Below, in pieces: positions 51,875 to 60,544 of a stretch of DNA of 64,000 nucleotides. Under the pieces are notes generated by a model. The model made no database searches, was not told where the DNA came from, and saw only the letters and a list, made by a program, of their open reading frames with translations. Made by a program: the position numbers and the translations under genes. Where the stretch lies: the NCBI RefSeq assembly GCF_900107045.1, contig NZ_FNON01000005.1, forward strand, positions 558,001-622,000. The letters are read 5' to 3'. The stretch comes from Amycolatopsis xylanica. Lineage in GTDB: Bacteria > Actinomycetota > Actinomycetes > Mycobacteriales > Pseudonocardiaceae. Each line of letters starts with the position of its first letter. The first letter of the stretch is position 1.

Positions 51875-53284
51875 ATGGATCCTGAACTCGTCAACCAGGC
51901 GTACGGCCGGTTCTTCGCGGGCGAGCCCGAGCGGCTCGACCCGGTCGGGCTGTTCGCGCGGGTCGCCACGTCCGTGCCCGCGTACCGGAAGTTCCTGGCC
52001 GAGCGCGGCATCGACCCGGCTTCGGTGCGCACGCTCGAGGACTTCCGGCGGCTGCCGTTGCTGGACAAGGATTCCTACCACCGCCGCTACCCGCTGCCCG
52101 AGCTGTGCCGCGACGGACGGCTGGACGGGTGCGACATGATCGCCGTGTCGTCGGGGTCCAGCGGCACGCCGACCATCTGGCCCCGCTCGCTGGCCGACGA
52201 GCTGGCCATCGCGCGGCGGTTCGAGCAGGTGTTCCGCGCCTTCGAGGCGGACCGCCGCAGCACGCTGGCCGTGGTGTGCTTCCCGCTCGGCACCTGGGTC
52301 GGCGGCCTGTTCACCACGGCGTGCGTCCGGCATCTCGCGGCGAAGGGCTTCCCGGTCACCGTGGTCGCGCCCGGCAACAACAAGGCCGAGATCCTCCGCG
52401 TCATCCCCGAGCTGGCGCCGCACTGCGAACAGCTGGTGCTGCTCGGCTATCCGCCGTTCCTCAAGGACGTGGTCGACAGCGGCGAGGGCTGGGACCGCTA
52501 CGACGTCAAGCTCGTGCTGGCGGGCGAGGTGTTCAGCGAGCCGTGGCGTGACCTGATGGCCGAGCGGACGGGCCTGCGCGACCGCGAGCGCGACGTGGTT
52601 TCGCTCTACGGCACGGCGGACGCGGGCGTGCTCGGCACCGAGACGGCGCTTTCGGTGTCGATCCGGCGTTTCCTCGCCGACCGCCCGGAGCTGGCGCACG
52701 AGCTGTTCGGCGGCGTGCGCCTGCCGACGCTGGTGCAATACGACCCCGGCAGCCGGTTCTTCGAGGAGCAGGACGGAACGCTGCTGTTCACCGGCGACAA
52801 CGGGATCCCGTTGATCCGCTACCACATCGCCGACGAGGGCGGCGTGGTGTCCTATTCGGACATGCTCGCTTTCTGTGCCAGGCATGGCTTCACCCCGACC
52901 CCCGGCCCGGAACTGCCGTTCGTGTACGTCTTCGGCCGCTCGTTGTTCACGGTCTCGTACTTCGGCGCGAACGTGTACCCCGAGAACGTGACGGTCGGCC
53001 TCGAGCAGCCGGGCATCAGCGACTGGGTCACCGGCAAGTTCGTACTGGAGACGGTCGAAGACGCCGCCCGCGACGTCCGCCTGCGCGTCACCGTCGAGCT
53101 GGCGCCCGGCCGCACCGGCGACCCGGCCGTGCTGGCCGAGTCGATCAGGACCCACGTGGCCAGGCTCAACAGCGAGTTCGCGCACTACGTCCCGGCGGAC
53201 CGGCAGCTCCCCGAGGTGGTGATGAAAGAGGCAGGCGACCCCGAGTACTTCCCGGTCGGCGTCAAGCACCGCTACACGCGCTAG
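51875..53284 (+). CDS. PaaK-like adenylate-forming ligase
   Basis: The 469-residue protein resembles phenylacetate-CoA ligase and related adenylate-forming enzymes: phosphate loop VSSGSSGTPT, SLYGTADAGVLGTE and the GDNGIPLIRYHIADEG region, with a C-terminal half-domain. It activates a carboxylic acid with ATP and may transfer it to CoA or a carrier. It stands alone and has its own probable leaderless promoter, so the substrate is open; aryl acids are likely from the family. Confidence 0.85.
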   Translation: MDPELVNQAYGRFFAGEPERLDPVGLFARVATSVPAYRKFLAERGIDPASVRTLEDFRRLPLLDKDSYHRRYPLPELCRDGRLDGCDMIAVSSGSSGTPTIWPRSLADELAIARRFEQVFRAFEADRRSTLAVVCFPLGTWVGGLFTTACVRHLAAKGFPVTVVAPGNNKAEILRVIPELAPHCEQLVLLGYPPFLKDVVDSGEGWDRYDVKLVLAGEVFSEPWRDLMAERTGLRDRERDVVSLYGTADAGVLGTETALSVSIRRFLADRPELAHELFGGVRLPTLVQYDPGSRFFEEQDGTLLFTGDNGIPLIRYHIADEGGVVSYSDMLAFCARHGFTPTPGPELPFVYVFGRSLFTVSYFGANVYPENVTVGLEQPGISDWVTGKFVLETVEDAARDVRLRVTVELAPGRTGDPAVLAESIRTHVARLNSEFAHYVPADRQLPEVVMKEAGDPEYFPVGVKHRYTR

Positions 53285-53290
53285 GACCGG

Positions 53291-53340
53291 GGGTCGTGAG
53301 TGTTGCGGCCGGTTCTAACCGGCCATACCACTCACGACCC
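53291..53340. repeat. Nested palindrome at a convergent junction (family D, copy 1)
   Basis: Outer arms GGGTCGTGAGTG (53291-53302) and 53329-53340 enclose the perfect inner palindrome GGCCGGTTCTAACCGGCC (53307-53324). It begins 7 nt after the PaaK-like stop. Confidence 0.8.
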
Positions 53341-53442
53341 CACGTCTCGGGCGAGCCGGTCAGGGCGACGTGGCTGAGGGGGAAATGCGTCGTTCAACGC
53401 CTCGAATCCTCCTCAGTCAAGCTGCTTGTCTTGGGCCGAGAG

Positions 53443-53488
53443 GTCGTGAGCGTTGCGGGCGGTTCTAACCGCCCGCAACGCTCACGAC
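53443..53488. repeat. Nested palindrome at a convergent junction (family D, copy 2)
   Basis: A perfect 22-bp inverted repeat with a 2-nt loop (centre GGTTCTAACC). Relative to copy 1 the outer arms differ by a compensatory pair (AGTG/CACT to AGCG/CGCT). The 102 bp between the copies contain a weaker hairpin (53374-53416) and no gene. Confidence 0.8.
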
Positions 53489-53550
53489 GCCACGACGTGG
53501 GTCGCGCGTGGGTCGCGTGAAGCCAGGGCCTGCCCCCGCCGCTGGCTGGG

Positions 53551-54279
53551 TTAGGCGCGTTGGCGGGCGGGGCGGATGACGATCTCGTTGACGTCGACCT
53601 CCGCGGGCTGGGAGATCGCGTAGGAGATGGCCTCGGCGATCGCGTCGGGCGGGATGGAGTCGGCGCGGTAGGTGCGCATGGCGGCCTGGGCGCCGGGGTC
53701 GGTGATGGAGTCGGCCAGCTCGGACTCGACGACGCCGGGAGACACGGTGGTGACCCGGATGCTCGGGTCGGCCTCCAGCCGCAGGCCCTCGGTGATCGCC
53801 CAAGCGGCGTACTTCGTCGCGCAGTAGACGGCGGCCGTCGGCACGACCTGGTGCGCGCCGACGGAGGCGATGGTCACGAAGTGGCCGCCGCCCTGCCGCT
53901 CGAAATGGGGGAGCGTCGCGGCGATGCCGTGCAGCAGGCCGCGGATGTTGACGTCGATCATCCGGTCCCACTCGTCGGCGAGCAGTGAGTCCAAACGGGA
54001 CAGTGGCATCACACCCGCGTTGTTGACGATCACGTCGACGCGGCCGTGCGCGCTCACGGCGTTGTCGACGAACTCCGCGACGCTGGTGCGGTCGGTGACG
54101 TCGAGGCGAGCGACTTCGGCGGTGCCGCCCGCGTCGCGGATGACCGAGGCGAGCTTGGTGAGCCGGTCTTCGCGGCGGGCGCCGAGCACCACGTGGTGGC
54201 CCTCGCGGGCGAGGCGCAACGCGGTCGCCTCGCCGATGCCGCTGCTCGCGCCGGTGATCAGTACTACCTTGGTGTTCAT
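53551..54279 (-). CDS. SDR family oxidoreductase
   Basis: The 242-residue enzyme has TGASSGIG, VNNAG, catalytic Ser139, Tyr152 and Lys156, and SPGVVESELA. It resembles the NADP(H)-dependent clavaldehyde-dehydrogenase-like SDRs. ATG 54279 follows GAAAGGG. It lies 60 bp downstream of an MmyB-type regulator on the same strand. Confidence 0.9.
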   Translation of the reverse strand: MNTKVVLITGASSGIGEATALRLAREGHHVVLGARREDRLTKLASVIRDAGGTAEVARLDVTDRTSVAEFVDNAVSAHGRVDVIVNNAGVMPLSRLDSLLADEWDRMIDVNIRGLLHGIAATLPHFERQGGGHFVTIASVGAHQVVPTAAVYCATKYAAWAITEGLRLEADPSIRVTTVSPGVVESELADSITDPGAQAAMRTYRADSIPPDAIAEAISYAISQPAEVDVNEIVIRPARQRA

Positions 54280-54339
54280 GAAAACCCTTTCTTGGGCATG
54301 GTTGAGCCCCGCGGAAAATCCCGCGGTGTGATTCGGCTG

Positions 54340-55149
54340 TTAAGCGAGACTGCCGAGCAGCGAAAGCGTTTCTTCGGATGGGCTGCCCGGCTCGGCTTGG
54401 TAAACGACGAGCTGCTGGCCAGGCGCGCTGTTCACGGTCAGCGATTCGTAGGTCAGTGTCAATTCCCCGACCAACGGGTGACGAAAGCGTTTGCTTTCCT
54501 GGGTTTTCCGCTGAATGTCGTGACGCGCCCACAGTGTGCGGAACTCCGGGCTCTTGACCGACAGCTCGCCGACTGTCTCGATCAGCTCGGGATCGTCGTG
54601 GTCGATGCTCGCCGCCCGCAGCGCGCCGACGGTGGCGACCGCGACCCGATCCCACTCCGGATAGAACTCCCGCGCGTCGGGATCGAGGAAGACCAGGCGG
54701 ATGAGGTCGTCGCTGTAGGCGTGGCCGGCGAACAGGGCCTCGCCGAGCGTGTTGGCCGCGAGCACGGTCAGATACCGGCCCAGCACCAACGCCGGGGTCC
54801 GTGGCCAGTTGTCCAGCATCTGGAGCAGGTTGGGGCTGACGCGCTCATGCCCGGCGGGACGATGCCGCGGCGTCACCGGGCGGGCGAGCCGGTGCAGGTG
54901 GGCGACCGCGTCGTCCGCCAGGCCCAGCACCCGCGCGAGCGCCTCGACCACCTGGACGGACGGGGTGCGCTCGCGGCCCTGCTCGAGCCGCACGTAGTAG
55001 TCCGTGCTGACCCCGGCGAGCATCGCGACCTCTTCGCGGCGCAGGCCTGCCACGCGGCGGTTGCCGCCCGGCGCCATGCCGTGGTCCTCCGGGCTGACCA
55101 GCTCGCGCCGGGCCCGCAGGAACTCGCCGAGCGTGTTCTCCCTGTCCAT
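54340..55149 (-). CDS. XRE regulator with MmyB-like ligand-binding domain (second copy)
   Basis: The 269-residue protein shares the domain layout of the regulator at 42.9 kb: helix-turn-helix (GLRREEVAMLAGVSTDYYVRLEQ) and MmyB domain (DDLIRLVFLDPDAREFYPEWD). It lies only 10 bp downstream of the dipeptide ABC ATPase and 60 bp upstream of an SDR gene, all on one strand. It may be read partly from the transporter promoter. It probably controls the SDR gene. Confidence 0.92.
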   Translation of the reverse strand: MDRENTLGEFLRARRELVSPEDHGMAPGGNRRVAGLRREEVAMLAGVSTDYYVRLEQGRERTPSVQVVEALARVLGLADDAVAHLHRLARPVTPRHRPAGHERVSPNLLQMLDNWPRTPALVLGRYLTVLAANTLGEALFAGHAYSDDLIRLVFLDPDAREFYPEWDRVAVATVGALRAASIDHDDPELIETVGELSVKSPEFRTLWARHDIQRKTQESKRFRHPLVGELTLTYESLTVNSAPGQQLVVYQAEPGSPSEETLSLLGSLA

Positions 55150-55159
55150 GAAACCCAGG

Positions 55160-56764
55160 CTAGGGCGTCCCGACGGGATCAGGGTGGCCGTGCTGCTCCC
55201 ACCTTCGGTCGATCTTGGGCACCGAGGCGATCAGGCGCTGGGTGTACGGATGGGACGGTGCGGTGAGTATCCCGGCTGTCGTGCCCTCTTCGACCAGCTT
55301 TCCCTTGTGCAGCACGGCGACGCGGTCGGCGACGCGCTCGATCACCGCGAGGTCGTGGCTGATGAACAGGCACGCGAAGCCGAACTCGGCGCGCAGTGTG
55401 TCGAGCAGGTCGAGGATCGACGCCTGCACCGAGACGTCGAGTGCGCTGGTCGGCTCGTCCGCGATGAGCAGCGCGGGGCGCAGTGCCAGCGCGCGGGCGA
55501 TGCCGACGCGCTGGCGCTGGCCGCCGGAGAGCTGGTGCGGGTAGCGGTCGCGCAGCGCCGGATCGAGCCGGACCGCGGTGAGCAGCTCGGTCACGCGGGC
55601 CGAGAAGTCGCCCTCGAAGCGGTGCAGGGCAAGGGGTTCCGTGATGCTCTTGCCGATGGTGGCCCGTGGGTTCAGCGACGACGCCGGGTCCTGGAAGACC
55701 ACGCCGATGCGCTTGCGGACCTCCTTGAGCGCCCGGCGGCCCGCGCCCGCGATGTCGGTGCCGCCGACGCGCACCGAGCCCGCGGTGATCGGGAGCAGGC
55801 CGGTGATCGCGCCGGAGACCGTGCTCTTGCCCGACCCCGACTCGCCGACCAGGCCCACCACCTCGCCGGGCGCGATGCGCAGGCTGACCCCGTCGACCGC
55901 GCGGACCCCGTGCGACCGGGGGTAGGACACCGCCAGCTCGGTGATCTCGACCGCGTTGTCCACAGTGGACGAAGGAGCCTCGGCGGAGCCGGAACCCAGT
56001 GTCAGCACCGAATCCAGCAGATGCTTCGTGTACTCCGTCTTCGGCGCGGCGAACAGCTCCGCGACCGTGCCGCGTTCGACGATCTCGCCGTCGCGCATCA
56101 CCACCACCCGGTCGGCCAGCGCCGAGACCACGCCCAGGTCGTGCGTGATCAGCAGGATCGCCTGGCCGAGCTTGCGCAGCAGCGCCAGAATGCCCGCCTG
56201 CACCGTCACGTCCAGCGCGGTGGTCGGCTCGTCCGCGATGACCAGCGCCGGGTCGTTGGCGATGGCCATCGCGATGACCACCCGCTGCAGCTGCCCACCG
56301 GAGAGCTCATGCGGATACGCCCGCATGATCCGGGGGACGTCGGTCAGCTCGACCTTCTCCAGCAGGGAACGCGCCCGGTCCTTCGCGGCGGCCATCGGCT
56401 CGCGGCGGTGCACCCTGATCGCCTCGACCAGCTGCGCCCCGACGCGGAACACCGGGTTCAGCGCGCTCATCGGCTCCTGGAACACCATGCCGATCTCGCC
56501 GCCGCGCACCGCGCGCAGCTCGGCGGGGGAGAGCCGGTACAGGTCACGCCCGCCCAGCAGCGCCGAGCCGGTGACGGTGGCCGACGAGGGCAGCAGGCCG
56601 AGCAGCGACATGGCGGTCACCGACTTGCCCGAACCCGATTCGCCGACCACCGCGACGACCTCGCCGCGCGCGACGTCGAAACTCACCTGCCTGGCCGCGT
56701 GCACCACGCGGCCGGGCAAGGTGAAGTCCACTGAGATGTCGCGCAGCGACAGGAGCGCGTCCAT
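55160..56764 (-). CDS. Fused dipeptide ABC transporter ATPases (DppD-DppF in one chain)
   Basis: The 534-residue protein has two ATPase domains: Walker A at 41-48 and 307-314 (both GESGSGKS), LSGGQ signatures at about 154 and 420, and GLNP/SLNPR-type Opp/Dpp signatures in both. The fusion replaces separate DppD and DppF. It drives uptake of peptides or nickel-type substrates through the two permeases upstream. Confidence 0.93.
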   Translation of the reverse strand: MDALLSLRDISVDFTLPGRVVHAARQVSFDVARGEVVAVVGESGSGKSVTAMSLLGLLPSSATVTGSALLGGRDLYRLSPAELRAVRGGEIGMVFQEPMSALNPVFRVGAQLVEAIRVHRREPMAAAKDRARSLLEKVELTDVPRIMRAYPHELSGGQLQRVVIAMAIANDPALVIADEPTTALDVTVQAGILALLRKLGQAILLITHDLGVVSALADRVVVMRDGEIVERGTVAELFAAPKTEYTKHLLDSVLTLGSGSAEAPSSTVDNAVEITELAVSYPRSHGVRAVDGVSLRIAPGEVVGLVGESGSGKSTVSGAITGLLPITAGSVRVGGTDIAGAGRRALKEVRKRIGVVFQDPASSLNPRATIGKSITEPLALHRFEGDFSARVTELLTAVRLDPALRDRYPHQLSGGQRQRVGIARALALRPALLIADEPTSALDVSVQASILDLLDTLRAEFGFACLFISHDLAVIERVADRVAVLHKGKLVEEGTTAGILTAPSHPYTQRLIASVPKIDRRWEQHGHPDPVGTP

Positions 56765-56767
56765 GGC

Positions 56768-58456
56768 CTACTTCGTCAGTCCGACCTGCAGGAAGTTCGG
56801 GTACGCCGGGAACCCGCCGATGACGAAGTTGCCGATCTTGGACCCGTGCAGGAACGAGTTGCGGGTGTAGATCAGCGGGACCACCGGGGAGTCCTGCATG
56901 ATCAGGCGGTCGGCCTTCGCCCAGATCTTCCCGGCCTCCACCGGGTCGACCGTGCTTTGCGCCTGCGTGATGAGCTTGTCGACCTCGGGGTTCGAGTAGC
57001 GCGCGGTGTTGTAGCCGCCGTTCCCGATCTCCTTGGTGTCGAACAGCGGCTGGATATTGCCGGTGGCGCTGGGGAAGTCGGGCTGCCACGAACTCACCGT
57101 GAGGTCGTAGGTGCCCTCGTTGCCGGTGACCAGCGCCTCCCACGCCTCGGAGTCGACCACCCGCAGCTCGGTCTTGATCCCGGCCCGCAGCAGCGCGGCC
57201 TGCACCGCTTCGCCCTTCTTCTGGTAGTTGTTGCTGTTGTAGACGACGAAGTCCAGCGGGCCGATGCCGTCGGCGTGCCCGGCCTCGCGCAGCAGCTGCT
57301 TGGCCTTCTCGACGTCACCTCCCGGCGGTGCGGGATAGAGGTCGTACACCTCGCGCCCGGCGATGCCCTCGGTGATGAGCGTGGTGGCGATCCCGCCGGC
57401 GAGTTCCGCGCTGCCCGCCGACGCGATCTGGTACGACGCCTTGTCGACGGCGTACTGGAACGCCTGGCGGACCTTGGGATCGGCGAGCGCCGGGCGGCGC
57501 GTGTTCAGCGTGACATAGGCGAGCGCGCCCGACTTCGACGTCACCAGCCGCTGCTTCGCGGGCTGGTTGCCCTGGATCTGCGCGAGCTGCGCCGGCGCGA
57601 CGAACGGCACGGAGAAGGCGAACTTGTCGTTGCCGGCGTCGGCGATCAGGCGCTGCGAGATGATGTCGGTCTGCTGCCCGAGCTGGATCACGATGTCGTC
57701 GGGCAGACCGGCCCGCGCCTCGTCGGTTCCCTTGTCCCAGAAGGTGTTCCGGCTCAGCTTGACCTCGACGCCCTTGGCGTAGGACGTCACCTGGTACGGC
57801 CCGGAGGCGATCGGCTTCTCGGTGTACGACGCGTCGGTGCCCTTGCCCTTCGGCACCGGCGCGAACGGCGGCGTGCTGGCGATCCAGGTCCAGTCGCCGT
57901 AGGGCTGGGTGAGCCGGAAGACGATGGTCTTCGGGTCGGGCACCTCGATGGACGCCAGTTCCGAGCCTTCGAACGGGCCCTTGTAAGCGTCCGCGCCCGC
58001 CAGCAGCTTCTTGTGATACGCCAGCCCGCCGGTGAACGCGGCGGCGAAGCTGCGTTCGATGCCGTACTTGATGTCCGCGGCGACGATCGGGGTGCCGTCG
58101 GCGTACTTGACGTTGTCCTTGAGCGTGAACGTCCACGTCTTGCCGCCGTCGCTCGGGCGGCCGGTGTCGGTGGCGAGGTCGGGGACCACGGTGGCGGGCT
58201 TGCCCTCCTCGATCTTCCAGGAGGTCAGCCTGCGGTGCACGAGCCCGAGCACGGTGATCGCCAGGTTCTGGCTCTTGGCCGGGTCCAGCTGCTGGACGCT
58301 CAGGTCGCTGAGGATGTAGAGCGTGCCGCCCTTGGCGACGTCGGCCGAGTTCGGCGCGGGCGCCGCCGGGTTCGCGTTGCACGCGGCCAGCAGGCCCCCG
58401 GTGCCGGTCAGCGCGGCCGCCGCGGTGACGCTTCTGAGAAATGTCCGCCGATCCAT
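56768..58456 (-). CDS. Family 5 ABC transporter substrate-binding lipoprotein
   Basis: The 562-residue protein begins MDRRTFLRSVTAA, a twin-arginine signal, with a lipobox (LLAAC, Cys about 26). The body is SBP_bac_5 (VVPDLATDTGRPSDGGKTWTFTLKDNVKYADGTPI). It binds oligopeptides or similar. ATG 58456 follows GAGGGG; three bases separate it from the ATPase gene. Confidence 0.93.
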   Translation of the reverse strand: MDRRTFLRSVTAAAALTGTGGLLAACNANPAAPAPNSADVAKGGTLYILSDLSVQQLDPAKSQNLAITVLGLVHRRLTSWKIEEGKPATVVPDLATDTGRPSDGGKTWTFTLKDNVKYADGTPIVAADIKYGIERSFAAAFTGGLAYHKKLLAGADAYKGPFEGSELASIEVPDPKTIVFRLTQPYGDWTWIASTPPFAPVPKGKGTDASYTEKPIASGPYQVTSYAKGVEVKLSRNTFWDKGTDEARAGLPDDIVIQLGQQTDIISQRLIADAGNDKFAFSVPFVAPAQLAQIQGNQPAKQRLVTSKSGALAYVTLNTRRPALADPKVRQAFQYAVDKASYQIASAGSAELAGGIATTLITEGIAGREVYDLYPAPPGGDVEKAKQLLREAGHADGIGPLDFVVYNSNNYQKKGEAVQAALLRAGIKTELRVVDSEAWEALVTGNEGTYDLTVSSWQPDFPSATGNIQPLFDTKEIGNGGYNTARYSNPEVDKLITQAQSTVDPVEAGKIWAKADRLIMQDSPVVPLIYTRNSFLHGSKIGNFVIGGFPAYPNFLQVGLTK

Positions 58457-58472
58457 GTGGTGTTTCCCCTCT

Positions 58473-59468
58473 TCAGTGGACACGGGCTCGCGGGTCGAGC
58501 AGCCCGTAACAGACGTCGGCCAGGAAGTTGGCCACGATCACCAGCACCGCGGCGAACACGGTGATCCCCAGCAGCAGCGGCAGGTCCTTCAGCGAGACGG
58601 CGTCGATGAGCAGCCCGCCGAGCCCCGGCAGCGCGAACAGCCGCTCGGTGATCACCGCGCCGCCGAGCAGGCCGCCGAGGTCCATCGCGAACACGGTCAC
58701 CACCGGGAGCGCCACGTTGCGCAGCGCGTGCTTGCCGATCACCGTGCGCTCGGCCAGCCCGATCGCGCGCGCCGTGCGGATGTGGTCCTCGCCGAGCACC
58801 TCGAGCATCTGGGTGCGGGTGAGCCTCGCGTAGACGGCGATGTGCACGGCCGCGAGCACCAGCCACGGCGTGATCAGGTGCCAGGCCCAGCCGACCGGGT
58901 CGTCGGCCAGCGCGACATACCCGCTCACCGGGACCATGTTGAAGGTGAAGCCGAAGATCAGGATGGCGAGCAGCCCGAGCAGGAACGTCGGCGCCGACAC
59001 CCCGGCCAGTGTGAACGCCATGCTCAGCCGGTCCGGCAGTTTTCCCCGGCGCAGCGCGGAGAACACGCCGAGCGCGACGCCGCCGATCAGCCAGATCACC
59101 GCCGCGCCGAGCGCGAGCGAGACGGTCACCGGCATCCGGGCGGTGATCAGGTCGGTCACGGTCGCGTTCTGCAGGAACGAGTAGCCGAAGCACGGCGCGT
59201 CGCAGGTGATCGCCGTCGGGCCGGAGCCGAAGGTGCGCCCGGCGAAGATGCCGCCGAGGAAGTCGAGGTACTGCTGGATCCACGGCTTGTCGAAGCCCAT
59301 GAAGCCGCGTGCCAGCGCGAGGCTTTCCGGCGTGCACGGCTTGCTGCACGACATGCGCGCCGGGTCCGACGGCAGCAGCGCGAACAGCGCGTAGGTGCAC
59401 AGGCTGATCACCAGCAGCACGAACAGCATGCCGGCCAGCCGGCCTGCGAGGAAGCGGAGCACACGCAC
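58473..59468 (-). CDS. Dipeptide ABC transporter permease DppB-like
   Basis: The 331-residue permease starts at GTG 59468, sharing one base with the stop of the DppC-like gene. It has the N-terminal helix with an extracellular loop (PARMSCSKPCTPESLA; its Cys pair may form a disulfide) and the EAA-like loop EVLGEDHIRTARAIGLAERTVIGKHALRNVALPVVT. Confidence 0.92.
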   Translation of the reverse strand: MRVLRFLAGRLAGMLFVLLVISLCTYALFALLPSDPARMSCSKPCTPESLALARGFMGFDKPWIQQYLDFLGGIFAGRTFGSGPTAITCDAPCFGYSFLQNATVTDLITARMPVTVSLALGAAVIWLIGGVALGVFSALRRGKLPDRLSMAFTLAGVSAPTFLLGLLAILIFGFTFNMVPVSGYVALADDPVGWAWHLITPWLVLAAVHIAVYARLTRTQMLEVLGEDHIRTARAIGLAERTVIGKHALRNVALPVVTVFAMDLGGLLGGAVITERLFALPGLGGLLIDAVSLKDLPLLLGITVFAAVLVIVANFLADVCYGLLDPRARVH

Positions 59469-60403
59469 TAGCCGCGCACCCCGAATCGAGGATCGAGGGT
59501 GTCGCGCAGCGCGTCGCCGAGCACGTTGAACGCCAGCGTCGCCGCGAACAGCGCGAGGCCTGGGAAGAGCACGTAGGTCGGCTGGGTCTGCACCCAGCCG
59601 ATCGCGTCGCCGATGGTCCGGCCCCAGCTCGGTGTCGGCGCGGTGATCCCGACGCCGAGGAACGACAGCGCCGCCTCGAGCCCGATGAGCTGCGGGATGC
59701 TGATGGTGGTGAGCACGATCGCGGGCGCCAGCAGGTTCGGCAGCAGCTCGTGCCGGAACACGTGCCACGGCCCGGCGCCGAGCACCCGCGCGGCCGAGAC
59801 GAAGTCGCGGGTGCGCAGCGAGAGCGTCTGCGCGCGGATCACCCGCGCGGTCCTCGGCCAGTTGAACACCGCGATGAGCGCGACCAGCAGCACCGGCCGG
59901 GGCAGCGACGGCGGCGCGACGGCGCCGATGGCGATCATGAAGATCAGCGAGGGGAACCCGAGCAGCACGTCGATGGTCCGCATGACGATCCGGTCCCACC
60001 AGCCGCCGAGGTAGCCCGCGCTCGCGCCGAGTATCACGCCGAGCACCATCGCGACCGCCGTCGAGGCCAGCCCGATGAGGAACGAGGTGCGCGCGCCGTA
60101 GACGACGATGGCGAAAAGGTCACGCCCGGTGAGCGGTTCGACGCCGAACCAGTGGTCCCCGTCGAGCCCGCCGAGCGGCGCGGCCCCGGTGCTGCCGGGA
60201 CCGGTCAGCAGCTCGGTGTGGAAGGTGTACGGATCCTGGCCCTCGAGCGCGGCGATCAGCGGCGCCGCGATCCCGGTGACGGCCAGCGCGGCGATGACGA
60301 TCGCGCTGGTCAGCGCCCATCGGTCCCGCCTGAGGGTGCGCAGCAGCTCACTCGCCGAGCGGCGGCTCGCGGGCACCCCGATGGGCAGGTGGGACTCGGA
60401 CAC
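59468..60403 (-). CDS. Dipeptide ABC transporter permease DppC-like
   Basis: The 311-residue permease has the DppC helices and the coupling loop RDFVSAARVLGAGPWHVFRHELLPNLLAP. It is the first gene of the operon (GTG 60403), an order with permeases before the binding protein. It is divergent from the ABBA prenyltransferase gene. Confidence 0.92.
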   Translation of the reverse strand: MSESHLPIGVPASRRSASELLRTLRRDRWALTSAIVIAALAVTGIAAPLIAALEGQDPYTFHTELLTGPGSTGAAPLGGLDGDHWFGVEPLTGRDLFAIVVYGARTSFLIGLASTAVAMVLGVILGASAGYLGGWWDRIVMRTIDVLLGFPSLIFMIAIGAVAPPSLPRPVLLVALIAVFNWPRTARVIRAQTLSLRTRDFVSAARVLGAGPWHVFRHELLPNLLAPAIVLTTISIPQLIGLEAALSFLGVGITAPTPSWGRTIGDAIGWVQTQPTYVLFPGLALFAATLAFNVLGDALRDTLDPRFGVRG

Positions 60404-60463
60404 CGCGCCAATCTAGGGCGGTGAGTACCTGCCTGGGGGGAGGGCGCGTCGCTATTTCACCCC

Positions 60464-60493
60464 TTGAGACCAACGATCATCACGTTGTGTAAT
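60464..60493 (+). promoter_or_regulatory. Promoter of the ABBA prenyltransferase gene
   Basis: TTGAGA at 60464-60469, an 18-bp spacer and TGTAAT at 60488-60493, in an AT-richer stretch of the divergent region, give a plausible sigma-70 promoter 51 bp before the start codon. Confidence 0.5.
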
Positions 60494-60544
60494 AGCACTT
60501 CGGCCGGTTGAGGAACGGGCGCGGGCGGGGAAGGATCGGACACC

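Noticed and set aside
53370..53420. Hairpin with TCGAATCC between family D palindromes, resembling a tRNA fragment
   Set aside because: Only one stem pairs and no cloverleaf fits; it is at most a tRNA-like chance match or a minor hairpin.
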